A DNA stretch of 64,000 nt from assembly GCF_014207935.1 (NCBI RefSeq), contig NZ_JACHLL010000002.1, forward strand, positions 739,865 through 803,864, written 5' to 3'. Shown piece by piece: positions 48,901 to 58,048 of this stretch. The position numbers and the translations under genes are program-made. The notes beneath the pieces were generated by a model. The model saw nothing but the letters and a program-made list of their open reading frames with translations. It did no database searches and had not been told where the DNA came from. This DNA is from Pseudomonas fluvialis (GTDB lineage Bacteria; Pseudomonadota; Gammaproteobacteria; Pseudomonadales; Pseudomonadaceae). Positions within the stretch are counted from its first letter, which is position 1; each line of letters begins with the position of its first letter.

Positions 48901-51861
48901 ATGTCCAAAGGATTGCAACGCGGCCTCACCACCCTCGCCCTCGCCGCAGGCACCTACAGCCTGCTGGGTTTTCTGATTCTGCCCGGAGTCGGTCAGCGCA
49001 TCGTCAACCAGCAGTTGGCGCAGTACGCCACAGTGCCCGCCAGCCTGCAGCGCATCGAACTCAATCCCTTTACGCTCAAGCTCGATCTCTGGGGCCTGCA
49101 ACTGGGTGAAGGCGCACAGCGTCAGGTGGGCTTCGAGCACCTGGGCATCGACCTGCAATGGGACAGCCTATGGAGCGGCGCCCTGCACCTGGCCAGTATC
49201 GAACTGGACAAGCCGCACACCGAGCTGCTGTTCGCCAAGGACGGCACGCTCAACCTGACCCAGCTGTTCAAGCTGCCGCCCAGCGAGCCCAAGACAGAAG
49301 AGCCGGCTGGTGAGCCCTTCCCGTTGCGCCTCGATCGCCTTGCCCTCAACGGCGGCAGCCTGCATTTCAAGGATGAGCGCCCCAGTGAAGCTATCGAGTT
49401 CGCCTACGACAGCCTTGATCTGAGCCTGCACAAGCTCAGCACCCTGCCCGATGACAATGCCGAGCTGACCCTTATGGCCACCGGGCCCAACGGCGGCAAG
49501 CTGGAGTGGCAAGGCGAGGTCAGCCTCACGCCACTAGCCTCCACCGGCAGCCTGAAACTCAGCGACGCCAAGCTCAAGGCCATCTGGCCCTATGTGCGCG
49601 ATGCCGTGCCGCTGGACCTGCAGGAGGGCACCCTGAGCGCCAGCACCGACTACCAGTTCAGCCTGCAGCAGGGCACCACACTGAAACTGGAACAACTCGC
49701 CGTCAGCCTCGCGCCCTTTGCCATCCAGAGCCCCGAGCAGAAACCGCTGCTGAAGCTCGAGCGCCTGGACATCAGCAACAGCTCGCTCGACCTGGCACAG
49801 AAGCAGGTGATCATCGGCCAGATTCGCAGTCAGAACCTGGAAGCCTGGGCGGCCCGCGAGAAGGATGGCCAGCTCGACTGGCAGAAACTGCTGGCCACAC
49901 CGGCCAAACCGGCTACCAGCCCAGAGCCGACCGACAGCCCGACTGAAACCAGTAGCGTCGCGGCCGCCCCTGACGATTCTGCTGGCGACGCTGCCGCGAA
50001 CGGCCAGACTAAGGCGGAGCCAGTTCCGCCAGGCGTCGATAAGCCCTGGCAGATCACCCTGGTCAATACCCAGTTGCGCGGCTACCGTGCGCACCTCGAA
50101 GACCGCGTCCCCGAGCAGGCGGTGAAACTGGATATCGGCCCCCTGGATCTGGACCTGCAGAACTTCGTCAGCAGCGGCGACCAGCCCTTCCAGCTGAAGC
50201 TCGACAGCGGCCTGGGCAAGCAGGGCAAGCTCAGCGCCGCCGGCCAGGTTCTGCTGCAACCGCTCGGTGCCCAGCTGCAGATCACCACAAAGGATATTGA
50301 CCTGCGCCTGGCCCAGGCCTATCTGCAGCCGTTTGTGCGCCTGGAGCTGCGCAGCGGCCTGCTCGGCAGCAATCTCAAGGTCGACCTCAAGAGCGCTGCA
50401 CCACTGGCCTTCAGCGTTGCCGGCAGCGCCGAGGTACACCAGCTGCATACGCTCGACACCCTGAAAAACCGGGATTTCCTCAAGTGGCAGCAACTGCAGC
50501 TAGACGGCCTGCAGTACGTGCACGGCGACCAACTGCGCATCGACAAGATCAGCCTGCAGCAGCCTTATGCCCGTTTCATCATCAACGAAGACCTGACCAC
50601 CAACGTCAACGAGCTGCTGATCCCGCAACCCGCCAGCCCGGCCCCCAGCGCCCCAGGCAAACCGCTGGGCATCCATATCGGCGGTATCGCGATCGCCGAC
50701 GGCTCGGCCAACTTTGCCGACTTCAGCCTCAACCCCAACTTCGCCACCGCCATCCAGCGCCTCGACGGTCACATCGGCACCATCGACAGCCGCTCGCCCA
50801 AGGCGGCGGCGGTCGATATCAAGGGGCGCGTCGATCGCTATGCGCCGGTCAGCATCAAGGGTGAGCTGAACCCCTTCGCACCGCTAGACAAGCTGGATAT
50901 CGCCACCAGTTTCCAGCATGTGGAACTGACCACCCTGACGCCCTACTCCGGCAAGTTCGCCGGGTACCGGATCAAAAAGGGTCGCCTCAACCTCGACCTC
51001 CACTACCGCATCGAGAAAGGCCAGCTGAATGCCGACAACAAGCTGGTGCTGGAGCAGCTGCAGCTGGGTGAGCAGGTCGACAGCAAGGATGCGGTGGACC
51101 TGCCGATCCGCCTGGCCGTGGCCCTGCTCAAGGACAGCGAAGGCAAGATCAGCATCGAGCTGCCAGTCTCGGGCGATCTGAACAACCCTGAATTCAGCGT
51201 CATGCCCATCGTCTGGCAGACCCTGCGTAATCTGGTAGTGCGGGCCGTGCAGGCACCGTTCAACTTCATCGCCGGGCTGGTCGGCGGCGAGCAGGCCGAC
51301 CTCAGCCAGGTCAGCTTCGCCCCGGGCAGCGACAGTCTGGACAAACAGGCCAAGGGCACCCTGGAGACCCTGACCAAGGCCCTGCAACAGCGCCCGACCC
51401 TGCGTCTGGATGTGGAAGGCATTAGCGCCAAAACCAATGATGGCCCCCTGCTGGCAAGCCAACGCCTGCAGGAGGAATACCAGAGCAACTACTACCGCAT
51501 GCTGCAACGCAGCGGTGACAAGGTCCCGGCCAGCCCCGGCGAGCTGGAGGTGCCGGACGGAGTCAAGCCCAGCCTGCTCGAAGGTATCTATCGCGCCCGC
51601 CTGAAACAACAGCCTCCGGCCGAATGGAAAGAGCTGGATGATGCCGAACGCAGTGCCCGTCTGGAGCAGGCGGTGCTCGCCAACTGGCAGAGCAGCGAGC
51701 TGCTGCTGCGTCAGCTGGCTCAGGATCGCGCCCGCAGCATCAAGGATTTCCTGGTCAGTCAGGGCCTTGCTGATGAACGCATCTTCCTGCTGGATGTCGC
51801 CCTCAGCGACACCGCCGAACCCGGACGCACCGCCAGCGCCCTGCACCTGGACAGCGAATAG
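48901..51861 (+). CDS. DUF748 (AsmA-like) envelope protein with interrupted OmpA-like C-terminus
   Basis: Large protein (986 residues) with one N-terminal membrane segment (about 8-27), so most of it lies in the periplasm. The body shows repeated AsmA/TamB-type beta patterns and several short repeats, and a Ser/Thr/Pro/Glu-rich linker at about 338-385 divides it. The C-terminus begins VSFAPGSDSLDKQAKGTLET at residue 804 and ends with DRARSIKDFLVSQGLADERI from 942. The two segments look like the halves of an OmpA-like peptidoglycan-binding fold with an insertion between them. AsmA-like proteins bridge membranes in lipid transport. The ATG at 48901 is chosen; 16 upstream in-frame residues lack a signal. 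Confidence 0.85.
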   Translation: MSKGLQRGLTTLALAAGTYSLLGFLILPGVGQRIVNQQLAQYATVPASLQRIELNPFTLKLDLWGLQLGEGAQRQVGFEHLGIDLQWDSLWSGALHLASIELDKPHTELLFAKDGTLNLTQLFKLPPSEPKTEEPAGEPFPLRLDRLALNGGSLHFKDERPSEAIEFAYDSLDLSLHKLSTLPDDNAELTLMATGPNGGKLEWQGEVSLTPLASTGSLKLSDAKLKAIWPYVRDAVPLDLQEGTLSASTDYQFSLQQGTTLKLEQLAVSLAPFAIQSPEQKPLLKLERLDISNSSLDLAQKQVIIGQIRSQNLEAWAAREKDGQLDWQKLLATPAKPATSPEPTDSPTETSSVAAAPDDSAGDAAANGQTKAEPVPPGVDKPWQITLVNTQLRGYRAHLEDRVPEQAVKLDIGPLDLDLQNFVSSGDQPFQLKLDSGLGKQGKLSAAGQVLLQPLGAQLQITTKDIDLRLAQAYLQPFVRLELRSGLLGSNLKVDLKSAAPLAFSVAGSAEVHQLHTLDTLKNRDFLKWQQLQLDGLQYVHGDQLRIDKISLQQPYARFIINEDLTTNVNELLIPQPASPAPSAPGKPLGIHIGGIAIADGSANFADFSLNPNFATAIQRLDGHIGTIDSRSPKAAAVDIKGRVDRYAPVSIKGELNPFAPLDKLDIATSFQHVELTTLTPYSGKFAGYRIKKGRLNLDLHYRIEKGQLNADNKLVLEQLQLGEQVDSKDAVDLPIRLAVALLKDSEGKISIELPVSGDLNNPEFSVMPIVWQTLRNLVVRAVQAPFNFIAGLVGGEQADLSQVSFAPGSDSLDKQAKGTLETLTKALQQRPTLRLDVEGISAKTNDGPLLASQRLQEEYQSNYYRMLQRSGDKVPASPGELEVPDGVKPSLLEGIYRARLKQQPPAEWKELDDAERSARLEQAVLANWQSSELLLRQLAQDRARSIKDFLVSQGLADERIFLLDVALSDTAEPGRTASALHLDSE

Positions 51862-52151
51862 TGAAAAAGACTTTGTGGTTCCTCCTGCTGGCGGCCTGGA
51901 GCGCCGCCAGCCAGGCCGAGAGCATGCGCTGCGGCAGCGCCCTGGTAAGCGTCGGCGATCGTGCCTTCGAGGTCGAGGAGCGCTGCGGCCCGCCCAAATA
52001 CCGCGACGTGCTGGGCTACAGCCTGGGCGAATACGATCGCCGTGAATTCAGAATCGAGGAATGGGTGTACGGGCCGAGCAACGGCATGCTGTATATCCTC
52101 ACCTTCGAAGCCAACCGCCTGCGCACCATCGAAACCCGGCGCAACCAGTGA
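51861..52151 (+). CDS. DUF2845 exported protein, copy 1
   Basis: Small secreted protein (96 residues, signal peptide about 1-20, cleavage near ASQAES). The mature part has the family pattern RCGSALVSVGDRAFEVEERC with two cysteines likely to form a disulfide, LGYSLGEY, and EEWVYGPSNGMLYIL. The start is a GTG at 51861, sharing one base with the stop of the DUF748 gene, so translation is coupled. Function is unknown. First of three tandem paralogues. Confidence 0.85.
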   Translation: MKKTLWFLLLAAWSAASQAESMRCGSALVSVGDRAFEVEERCGPPKYRDVLGYSLGEYDRREFRIEEWVYGPSNGMLYILTFEANRLRTIETRRNQ

Positions 52152-52159
52152 GTCCCGTC

Positions 52160-52462
52160 ATGCCTTACCGACTGCTGCTCTGTCTTCTGCTACTGACCAG
52201 CCCCTCTCTCTGGGCCAGCTCCACCCTGCGCTGCGGCAGTGGCCTGGTCAGCAGCGGTGATACCGCCAGCGAAGTGCTCAGCACCTGCGGCGAACCGATC
52301 AGCCGCGATTTCCTCGGCTACCGGGTCGTCACCGGTTACTATGGCGAACGCAATGAAGTCGCCGTGGAAGAATGGGTCTACGGCCCGCGCAGCGGCATGT
52401 ATCATTTTCTGCGCTTCGAGGCCGGTCGACTGACCAGCGTCACCAGCAAGCGCAAGCAGTAA
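52160..52462 (+). CDS. DUF2845 exported protein, copy 2
   Basis: A 100-residue paralogue beginning MPYRLLLCLLLLTSPSLWAS (signal peptide, cleavage near residue 20). It conserves the two cysteines (RCGSGLVSSGD and STCGEP), and VEEWVYGPRSGMYHFLRFE. It starts 8 bases after copy 1. The open frame reads farther upstream, but residues before the chosen ATG overlap copy 1 and lack a signal. Function unknown. Confidence 0.85.
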   Translation: MPYRLLLCLLLLTSPSLWASSTLRCGSGLVSSGDTASEVLSTCGEPISRDFLGYRVVTGYYGERNEVAVEEWVYGPRSGMYHFLRFEAGRLTSVTSKRKQ

Positions 52463-52490
52463 CCCCAAAACCAAGGAATGGAGTCCAAGA

Positions 52491-52784
52491 ATGAAGACAG
52501 TTTCTGTTCTACTCAGCAGCATGGCGTTGGTTCTCAGTGCTGAGGCCCATGCCAGCTTCCGTTGCGAAAGCAAGATCGCCAGTGAGGGGGATCGGACCTC
52601 GGAGGTGGAGAGCAAGTGCGGTCAACCCGCCAGCCGTGAAATGCTTGGCTATACCACGGACAAGCAGGGCAATCGCGAAATGCAGATCGAGGAATGGGTC
52701 TACGGCCCAATCAACGGTATGTACTACTACCTGCGATTCGAAGGCGGCCGCCTGGACAGCGTAACCAGCAAGCGCCAGCAGTAA
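52491..52784 (+). CDS. DUF2845 exported protein, copy 3
   Basis: A 97-residue paralogue with a signal peptide (about 1-21, cleavage near AHASF). The pattern RCESKIASEGD...SKCGQP keeps both cysteines, and IEEWVYGPINGMYYYLRFEGG is the best-conserved block of the family. It ends DSVTSKRQQ, close to the TSVTSKRKQ end of copy 2, so copies 2 and 3 look like the more recent duplication. AAGGA precedes the ATG by about 11 bases. Confidence 0.87.
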   Translation: MKTVSVLLSSMALVLSAEAHASFRCESKIASEGDRTSEVESKCGQPASREMLGYTTDKQGNREMQIEEWVYGPINGMYYYLRFEGGRLDSVTSKRQQ

Positions 52785-52808
52785 CACCCAAGCACACGGA
52801 AGTCCCTC

Positions 52809-54263
52809 ATGCTGATCATTCCGGCGGAACACCCGCTCGACTGGAAACGCCCGCCGGTCATCACCCTGCTGCTGATCCTGCTTAACTGCCTGATCTATTT
52901 TGCCTACCAGAGTGGCGATGAGGCACGACAGGAAGCCGCCATCAAGAGCTACCTCGACGGCGGACTGCTCAATCGCGAGCGCAATCTGATCGTCGAACGA
53001 CTGATGCAGGAGCACGAGCTCAAGGAGTACGAGCGCGAGCAGGTCCAGGCCATGCCACGCCAGCAACTGGCGGGCGCCGCCCTGACCGATCTGGAGTTCG
53101 AGCAGCAGATCCACCAGCGGGCTGACTATCAGGCCGATGCCCAGTGGCAGAGCAAACGCCAGGCCGCCGAAGCCGCCCGCGATCAGATCAGCAGCTTCCG
53201 TTTCGGCTTCATTCCCGAGCGCTTTACCATCCAGGGGCTGTTCGGCGCCATGTTCCTGCATGGCAGCTTCGATCACCTGCTGGGCAACATGCTGTTCCTG
53301 TTCATCTTTGGCTTCGCCCTGGAACTGGCATTGGGCAAAGCCACCTACCTGCTGCTGTATCTGGCCAGCGGCCTGGCCTCGCACCTGTTGTGGTGGGCTG
53401 TGGAACCTGCGTGGGTACCGGGTGTCGGCGCCTCCGGTGCGATTGCCGGCCTGATGGGCATGTACCTGGGCGTCTATGGCCTGCGCAGGATCAAGTTCTT
53501 CTACTGGCTGGGCCCGCTATTCGGCTACTTCACCGCACCCGCCCTGTGGGTGCTGCCGGTATTTCTCGGCAAGGAGCTTTATGGCGCCCTGCTGGCCGAC
53601 AATAACGTCAACTACTGGGCGCACTTTGGTGGTATCGCCTTCGGCTTCATCGCCGTGTGGCTGCCTCGCCAGTTCAACCGCATCCAGGTCGACGAGGCCT
53701 ACATCAACAAGGAAGATGCCGACGCGCCGTTCAAGCGCGAGCTGCAGGCACTGGATCAACTGATCGGCCGCTTCGTTCTCGACCAGGCCGCCAGTCGCGG
53801 GCTGGACCTGTTGCAGCGCTACCCCGAGCGCCTGGAGCTGCTCGACAAGCTCTACCCGGTTGCCAAGACCCGCCAGGACAAGGCGCTATTCAGCGCATTG
53901 CTGAAGCAGCTGTTTGCCCTGCCCGCCGGTAGCGGGCAACTGGCCCTGCTGCAGAAGCTGGCCAGCGACGCCGGCGAAGGTCAGTCACCGATGCTCAAGC
54001 ACCCCAGCGTGCTGCTGCATCTGCTGCAGCATCTGCTGCGTGAAGGCGACAGCCGCCATGCTCTGCAACCCTGGCGCCTGCTCGCCGCACAAACCCCAGC
54101 ACCCGCACAGCTGGCGACGCTGAGCCTGCAATTGAGCAAGCAGCTTGGCCAGCGTGGTGATCGCCACGGCCTGGCCGATGTCGCACGACTGCTCCGCGAA
54201 CAGTTCCCGGATGCCGAGCAAACCCGCCAGGTGAACCTGTTGCAGGCTCACCTGGCGCGCTGA
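52809..54263 (+). CDS. Rhomboid-family intramembrane serine protease with long insertion and helical C-terminal extension
   Basis: The active dyad is Ser209 (GVGASGAIAGLMG) and His272 (NYWAHFGGIAFG), with the conserved HGSFDHLLGN in the L1 loop. Membrane segment 1 (about 17-33) is separated from the core by about 110 charged residues (EREQVQAMPRQQ region). After the last membrane segment a soluble helical, TPR-like extension runs from about 295 to 484. Most bacterial rhomboids lack both additions. The gene is 24 bases after DUF2845 copy 3 and ends exactly where the convergent gene ends. Substrate unknown; envelope proteins of the same operon are obvious candidates. Confidence 0.88.
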   Translation: MLIIPAEHPLDWKRPPVITLLLILLNCLIYFAYQSGDEARQEAAIKSYLDGGLLNRERNLIVERLMQEHELKEYEREQVQAMPRQQLAGAALTDLEFEQQIHQRADYQADAQWQSKRQAAEAARDQISSFRFGFIPERFTIQGLFGAMFLHGSFDHLLGNMLFLFIFGFALELALGKATYLLLYLASGLASHLLWWAVEPAWVPGVGASGAIAGLMGMYLGVYGLRRIKFFYWLGPLFGYFTAPALWVLPVFLGKELYGALLADNNVNYWAHFGGIAFGFIAVWLPRQFNRIQVDEAYINKEDADAPFKRELQALDQLIGRFVLDQAASRGLDLLQRYPERLELLDKLYPVAKTRQDKALFSALLKQLFALPAGSGQLALLQKLASDAGEGQSPMLKHPSVLLHLLQHLLREGDSRHALQPWRLLAAQTPAPAQLATLSLQLSKQLGQRGDRHGLADVARLLREQFPDAEQTRQVNLLQAHLAR

Positions 54264-55688
54264 TCAGTTGGCCGCCAGACGACTGATCACTGCTTCCAAA
54301 GCTTCCACTTCATCCAGCAAGGGCGAGCCGGGGTAGCGACTGCGGATAAAACCCAGCAGTTTCTGCGCCGGCTCCAGCTGCCCCAGCCCCTCGGCAAAGC
54401 CACGTGCCGCCAGCAGGTAGGCCCGCGGCACATGCGGGTAGTCGGGGAAGCGCTGGTGGAAGTTGCGCAGCAGGCTCAGACCCTCGCGGGTTTTGTGCCG
54501 CGCCAGCAAGGCCTCCGCCACCTTTTCACAGACCAGTGCATCCTCGGGCAGATAGTCGCCCTGCAATTGCCGTGCATTGAGCATGGCCGTGGCTGCTTGC
54601 GCGGGATTCTGCCGGGCAGCCAGCGGCAGGTAATGCGCCAGGTGGCGCAGGCAGCGCTCACGCGACTGCATGGCGAACAGCAACTGGTGATAACGCTCAT
54701 TCAGACGCAGATCGTTGGCATCGCGATCCAGCGCCTTGCCGAGGACTTCCAGTGCCTGGCCGGCCTGCCCCTCCTTCAGACGGATTTCCGCTTCAGCCAG
54801 TGCGCGGCGCTTGCGGTATTCCGGCTCGGGAAAACCAGCATGCTCATCCTCTGCCGCCGCGGCAAAACCCAGGGCGCCCTGATACTGGAACACCGCGTAG
54901 CCAAGCATGGCGCTCATCACCACCAGGCTGTAGACAAACAGGAAGGTCGCCACCGGCATCAGCACAACCCGCGGCAGGCCGTGGGCCAGCAGGTACGTCA
55001 CCGAGTCCGGTAGGCTCCACAGCATGAAGCAGAACACCCAGAGAATCAGATAACGCCAGCCCATGGCCTTGATCACCGCACCAATCGCGTCCGGATTCAG
55101 GGCCGCCAACAGACTCTTGTCCAGCACCAGGCGGATGATGATGGCCGGCAACACCAGTTGAATCAGCAGCGCGGTGATCATGAAGATCGCCTCGCTGTGA
55201 AAGTCCGCCGCCAACCACATCAGCCCGGCACTCAACAGCACCAGACCCAGCAACTGGAAGAACAGACTGAAACGTCCCGAGCCAAAGGCTGCGCTCAGGC
55301 TGGGGGCCTCTGCCAGTGCCAGGCTGGCATGCTCGATAACCGCCTCCAGGTATTTACTGGTCAGGCTGATCAACACCACCAGCAGCGCCATCGTGGCCAT
55401 AAAACCAGAGGGCATGAACAGGCTGACCAGCGCCACCAACGCGGCAAGCTGCAGCGGTGCGGCCTGCAGGCCATAGAGGAAGAAACGCGGAATGCGCTCC
55501 CAGAAGGGCTGCGCGCGGTTGGCTGCCCCCAGGTAGGTCAGAGCTGCGCGGCACAACGGGCAGCTCGGCTGCTCATCCGGCGCATCGGCATTACGCGGCA
55601 TGCAGCAGTCGCCGAAATGCCGTGCGCAGGGCGCGCAGTGCCAGGTCGCCGGCTGCGCAGGGTGATAGTGGCAGTAAGTCTTGTCCAT
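54264..55688 (-). CDS. Polytopic membrane protein with N-terminal Cys/His-rich (B-box-like) motif and C-terminal helical repeats
   Basis: Unknown function. Residues 1-50 hold a zinc-binding pattern (CHYHPAQPATWHC, CAPC, CC and CPLC). About 6-7 membrane segments lie at 70-270, followed by helical TPR-like repeats (about 295-474), with motifs such as AEAEIRLKEGQAGQALEVLG. The ATG at 55688 is chosen because AAGGA lies 11 bases upstream; an ATG four codons earlier (55700) is the alternative. Its stop codon directly abuts the rhomboid stop with no bases between. Length 474. The pairing with rhomboid suggests a functional link but is not proof. Confidence 0.8.
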   Translation of the reverse strand: MDKTYCHYHPAQPATWHCAPCARHFGDCCMPRNADAPDEQPSCPLCRAALTYLGAANRAQPFWERIPRFFLYGLQAAPLQLAALVALVSLFMPSGFMATMALLVVLISLTSKYLEAVIEHASLALAEAPSLSAAFGSGRFSLFFQLLGLVLLSAGLMWLAADFHSEAIFMITALLIQLVLPAIIIRLVLDKSLLAALNPDAIGAVIKAMGWRYLILWVFCFMLWSLPDSVTYLLAHGLPRVVLMPVATFLFVYSLVVMSAMLGYAVFQYQGALGFAAAAEDEHAGFPEPEYRKRRALAEAEIRLKEGQAGQALEVLGKALDRDANDLRLNERYHQLLFAMQSRERCLRHLAHYLPLAARQNPAQAATAMLNARQLQGDYLPEDALVCEKVAEALLARHKTREGLSLLRNFHQRFPDYPHVPRAYLLAARGFAEGLGQLEPAQKLLGFIRSRYPGSPLLDEVEALEAVISRLAAN

Positions 55689-55731
55689 GCCGTGTGACAT
55701 CCTTGATCGATAGGCGCCCATTCTCCGGGCA

Positions 55732-55759
55732 AAAAAAGGGGGCCTGCAAGGCCCCCTTT
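55732..55759 (-). terminator. Terminator of the rpsO-pnp operon
   Basis: A 10-bp stem (55735-55744 with 55750-55759) has a 5-base loop and is followed on the minus strand by a run of seven T residues, about 20 bases after the pnp stop codon. Confidence 0.93.
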
Positions 55760-55778
55760 CTTCTTAGCGGTCGCTGGC

Positions 55779-57884
55779 TTAGACGCCAGAGGCCTCGGCA
55801 GCTTCAACGTCCTTCATGGACAGCTTGATGCGGCCACGGTTGTCGACGTCGAGTACCAGGACTTTGACCTGTTGGCCTTCCTGCAGAACGTCGGTGACCT
55901 TGTCGATGCGCTTGTCGCTGATCTGCGAGATGTGCAGCAGGCCATCCTTGCCCGGCAGGATGCTGATGAACGCGCCGAAGTCGACGATGCGCTCCACCTT
56001 GCCTTCGTAGATCTTGCCGATCTCGGCTTCGGCGGTAATGCCCAGTACGCGCTGACGAGCAGCTTCAGCGGCATCCTTGGTTTCGCCGTAGATCTTCACG
56101 CTGCCATCGTCTTCGATGTCGATGGAAGCCTTGGTCTCTTCGCAGATGGCACGGATGGTCGCGCCGCCCTTGCCGATGACGTCGCGGATCTTGTCCGAAT
56201 CGATCTTCATCTGAATCATGGTCGGAGCATTTTCCGACAACTCGGCACGCGCGCTGCCGATGACCTGATTCATCTGGCCGAGGATGTTCAGGCGCGCTTC
56301 CAGCGCCTGCTCCAGGGCTTTTTCCATGATTTCTTCGGTGATGCCGTTGATCTTGATGTCCATCTGCAGGGCGGTGATGCCCTGAGCGGTACCGGCTACC
56401 TTGAAGTCCATGTCGCCCAGGTGGTCTTCGTCACCGAGGATGTCGGTCAGAACGGCAAACTTGTCGCCTTCCTTGACCAGACCCATGGCGATACCGGCAA
56501 CCGGCGCCTTGACCGGAACACCGGCGTCCATCAGGGCCAGGGAAGCGCCACAGACCGACGCCATGGAGCTGGAGCCGTTGGATTCGGTGATTTCCGAAAC
56601 CACGCGAATGGTGTACGGGAAGTCTGCCTGGCTCGGCAGCATGGCCTGTACGCCGCGACGGGCGAGACGGCCGTGACCGATTTCACGACGGCCAGCGCCG
56701 CCCATGCGACCACACTCACCAACCGAGAACGGCGGGAAGTTGTAGTGCAGCATGAAGCTGTCCTTGCGCTCGCCTTCCAGGGTATCGAGCAGCTGGGCAT
56801 CGCGCGCGGTACCGAGGGTTGCAACGACCAGGGCCTGGGTTTCGCCACGGGTGAACAGGGCCGAACCGTGGGTCTTGCCCAGTACGCCAACTTCGATCTT
56901 CAGCGGACGAACGGTGCGGGTGTCGCGGCCGTCGATGCGCGGCAGACCGTTGACGATGTTCTCGCGCACGGTGCGGTATTCCAGCAGACCGAAGACATCT
57001 TTCACTTCGCCAGCGGAGAACTGACCTTCGCCCTCACCGGCGAACTTGGCCAGAACCTGATCACGCAGCTCGTCGAGACGGCTGTAGCGGTCCTGCTTGA
57101 TGGTGATGGTGTAGGCCTGGGAGATGGCAGCACCGAACTCGGCCTTGATGGCGTTGACCAGCGCGGTGTTCTCGGCCGGAGCGCTCCAGTTCCAGGTCGG
57201 CTTGCCGGCTTCGGCAGCCAGTTCCTTGACCGCCTTGATCACGGACTGGAACTCTTCATGGGCGAACAGCACGGCGCCCAGCATCTGGTCTTCGGTCAGC
57301 TCTTCGGCTTCCGATTCCACCATCAGTACGGCGGTGTCGGTACCGGCCACGACCATGTCCAGGCTGGAGCTCTGCAGCTGCTCATAGGTCGGGTTGAGGA
57401 TGTAGCCGATTTCCGGGTGGAAACCGACACGGGCGGCGCCGATCGGGCCGCTGAACGGAATGCCGGAGATAGCCAGAGCAGCGGAGGTACCGATCATGGC
57501 GGCGATGTCCGGATCGGACTTCTTGTTGGTCGACACCACGGTGCAGACAACCTGCACTTCGTTCATGAAGCCTTCCGGGAACAGCGGACGGATCGGACGA
57601 TCGATCAGGCGCGAGGTCAGGGTTTCCTTCTCGGAAGGACGGCCTTCACGCTTGAAGAAACCGCCGGGGATACGGCCGGCGGCATAGGTTTTCTCTTGGT
57701 AATGCACGGACAGCGGGAAGAAGCCCTTGCCCGGATCGGCTTGCTTGGCGCCGACCACAGTCACCAGCACGGTAACGTCGTCCATGGTGACCAGTACGGC
57801 ACCGCTGGCCTGACGAGCCATGCGGCCGGTTTCGAGGGTGACGGTCGACTGACCGAACTGGAATTGCTTGATGACCGGGTTCAC
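55779..57884 (-). CDS. pnp: Polyribonucleotide nucleotidyltransferase (PNPase)
   Basis: Phosphorolytic 3'-5' exoribonuclease of the RNA degradosome. It has two RNase PH domains, KH domain ([17 protein letters not shown], about 563-579), and a C-terminal S1 domain (about 620-690, [14 protein letters not shown]). Length 701. It starts [20 protein letters not shown]. The 164-base gap from rpsO carries a long imperfect hairpin, as expected if PNPase and RNase III autoregulate the leader as in E. coli. Confidence 0.98.
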   Translation of the reverse strand: MNPVIKQFQFGQSTVTLETGRMARQASGAVLVTMDDVTVLVTVVGAKQADPGKGFFPLSVHYQEKTYAAGRIPGGFFKREGRPSEKETLTSRLIDRPIRPLFPEGFMNEVQVVCTVVSTNKKSDPDIAAMIGTSAALAISGIPFSGPIGAARVGFHPEIGYILNPTYEQLQSSSLDMVVAGTDTAVLMVESEAEELTEDQMLGAVLFAHEEFQSVIKAVKELAAEAGKPTWNWSAPAENTALVNAIKAEFGAAISQAYTITIKQDRYSRLDELRDQVLAKFAGEGEGQFSAGEVKDVFGLLEYRTVRENIVNGLPRIDGRDTRTVRPLKIEVGVLGKTHGSALFTRGETQALVVATLGTARDAQLLDTLEGERKDSFMLHYNFPPFSVGECGRMGGAGRREIGHGRLARRGVQAMLPSQADFPYTIRVVSEITESNGSSSMASVCGASLALMDAGVPVKAPVAGIAMGLVKEGDKFAVLTDILGDEDHLGDMDFKVAGTAQGITALQMDIKINGITEEIMEKALEQALEARLNILGQMNQVIGSARAELSENAPTMIQMKIDSDKIRDVIGKGGATIRAICEETKASIDIEDDGSVKIYGETKDAAEAARQRVLGITAEAEIGKIYEGKVERIVDFGAFISILPGKDGLLHISQISDKRIDKVTDVLQEGQQVKVLVLDVDNRGRIKLSMKDVEAAEASGV

Positions 57885-57972
57885 GGTGTCTTTACCTTCT
57901 CTATTTGTGGCTCTTGGGGAAATCGCGGGCAGCTACGGGAATCGGACCCGACACCGTCCAAAACGCGGAAGA

Positions 57973-58027
57973 CGGAAAGCCAGAAGCCGAAAGCAGGGTT
58001 TCCCCCACTTCCGGCTCCAGGCTTCCG
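57973..58027 (-). other. Imperfect long hairpin in the pnp leader
   Basis: The arms cggaaagccagaagccgaaagc and its imperfect complement (58004-58027) can pair across a short loop, between the rpsO stop and the pnp start. In E. coli a stem-loop in the same place is cleaved by RNase III in pnp autoregulation; the parallel is inferred from position and structure only. It could also be a degenerate interspersed repeat. Confidence 0.55.
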
Positions 58028-58048
58028 CTCCAAATCTGCAACGCTAAA

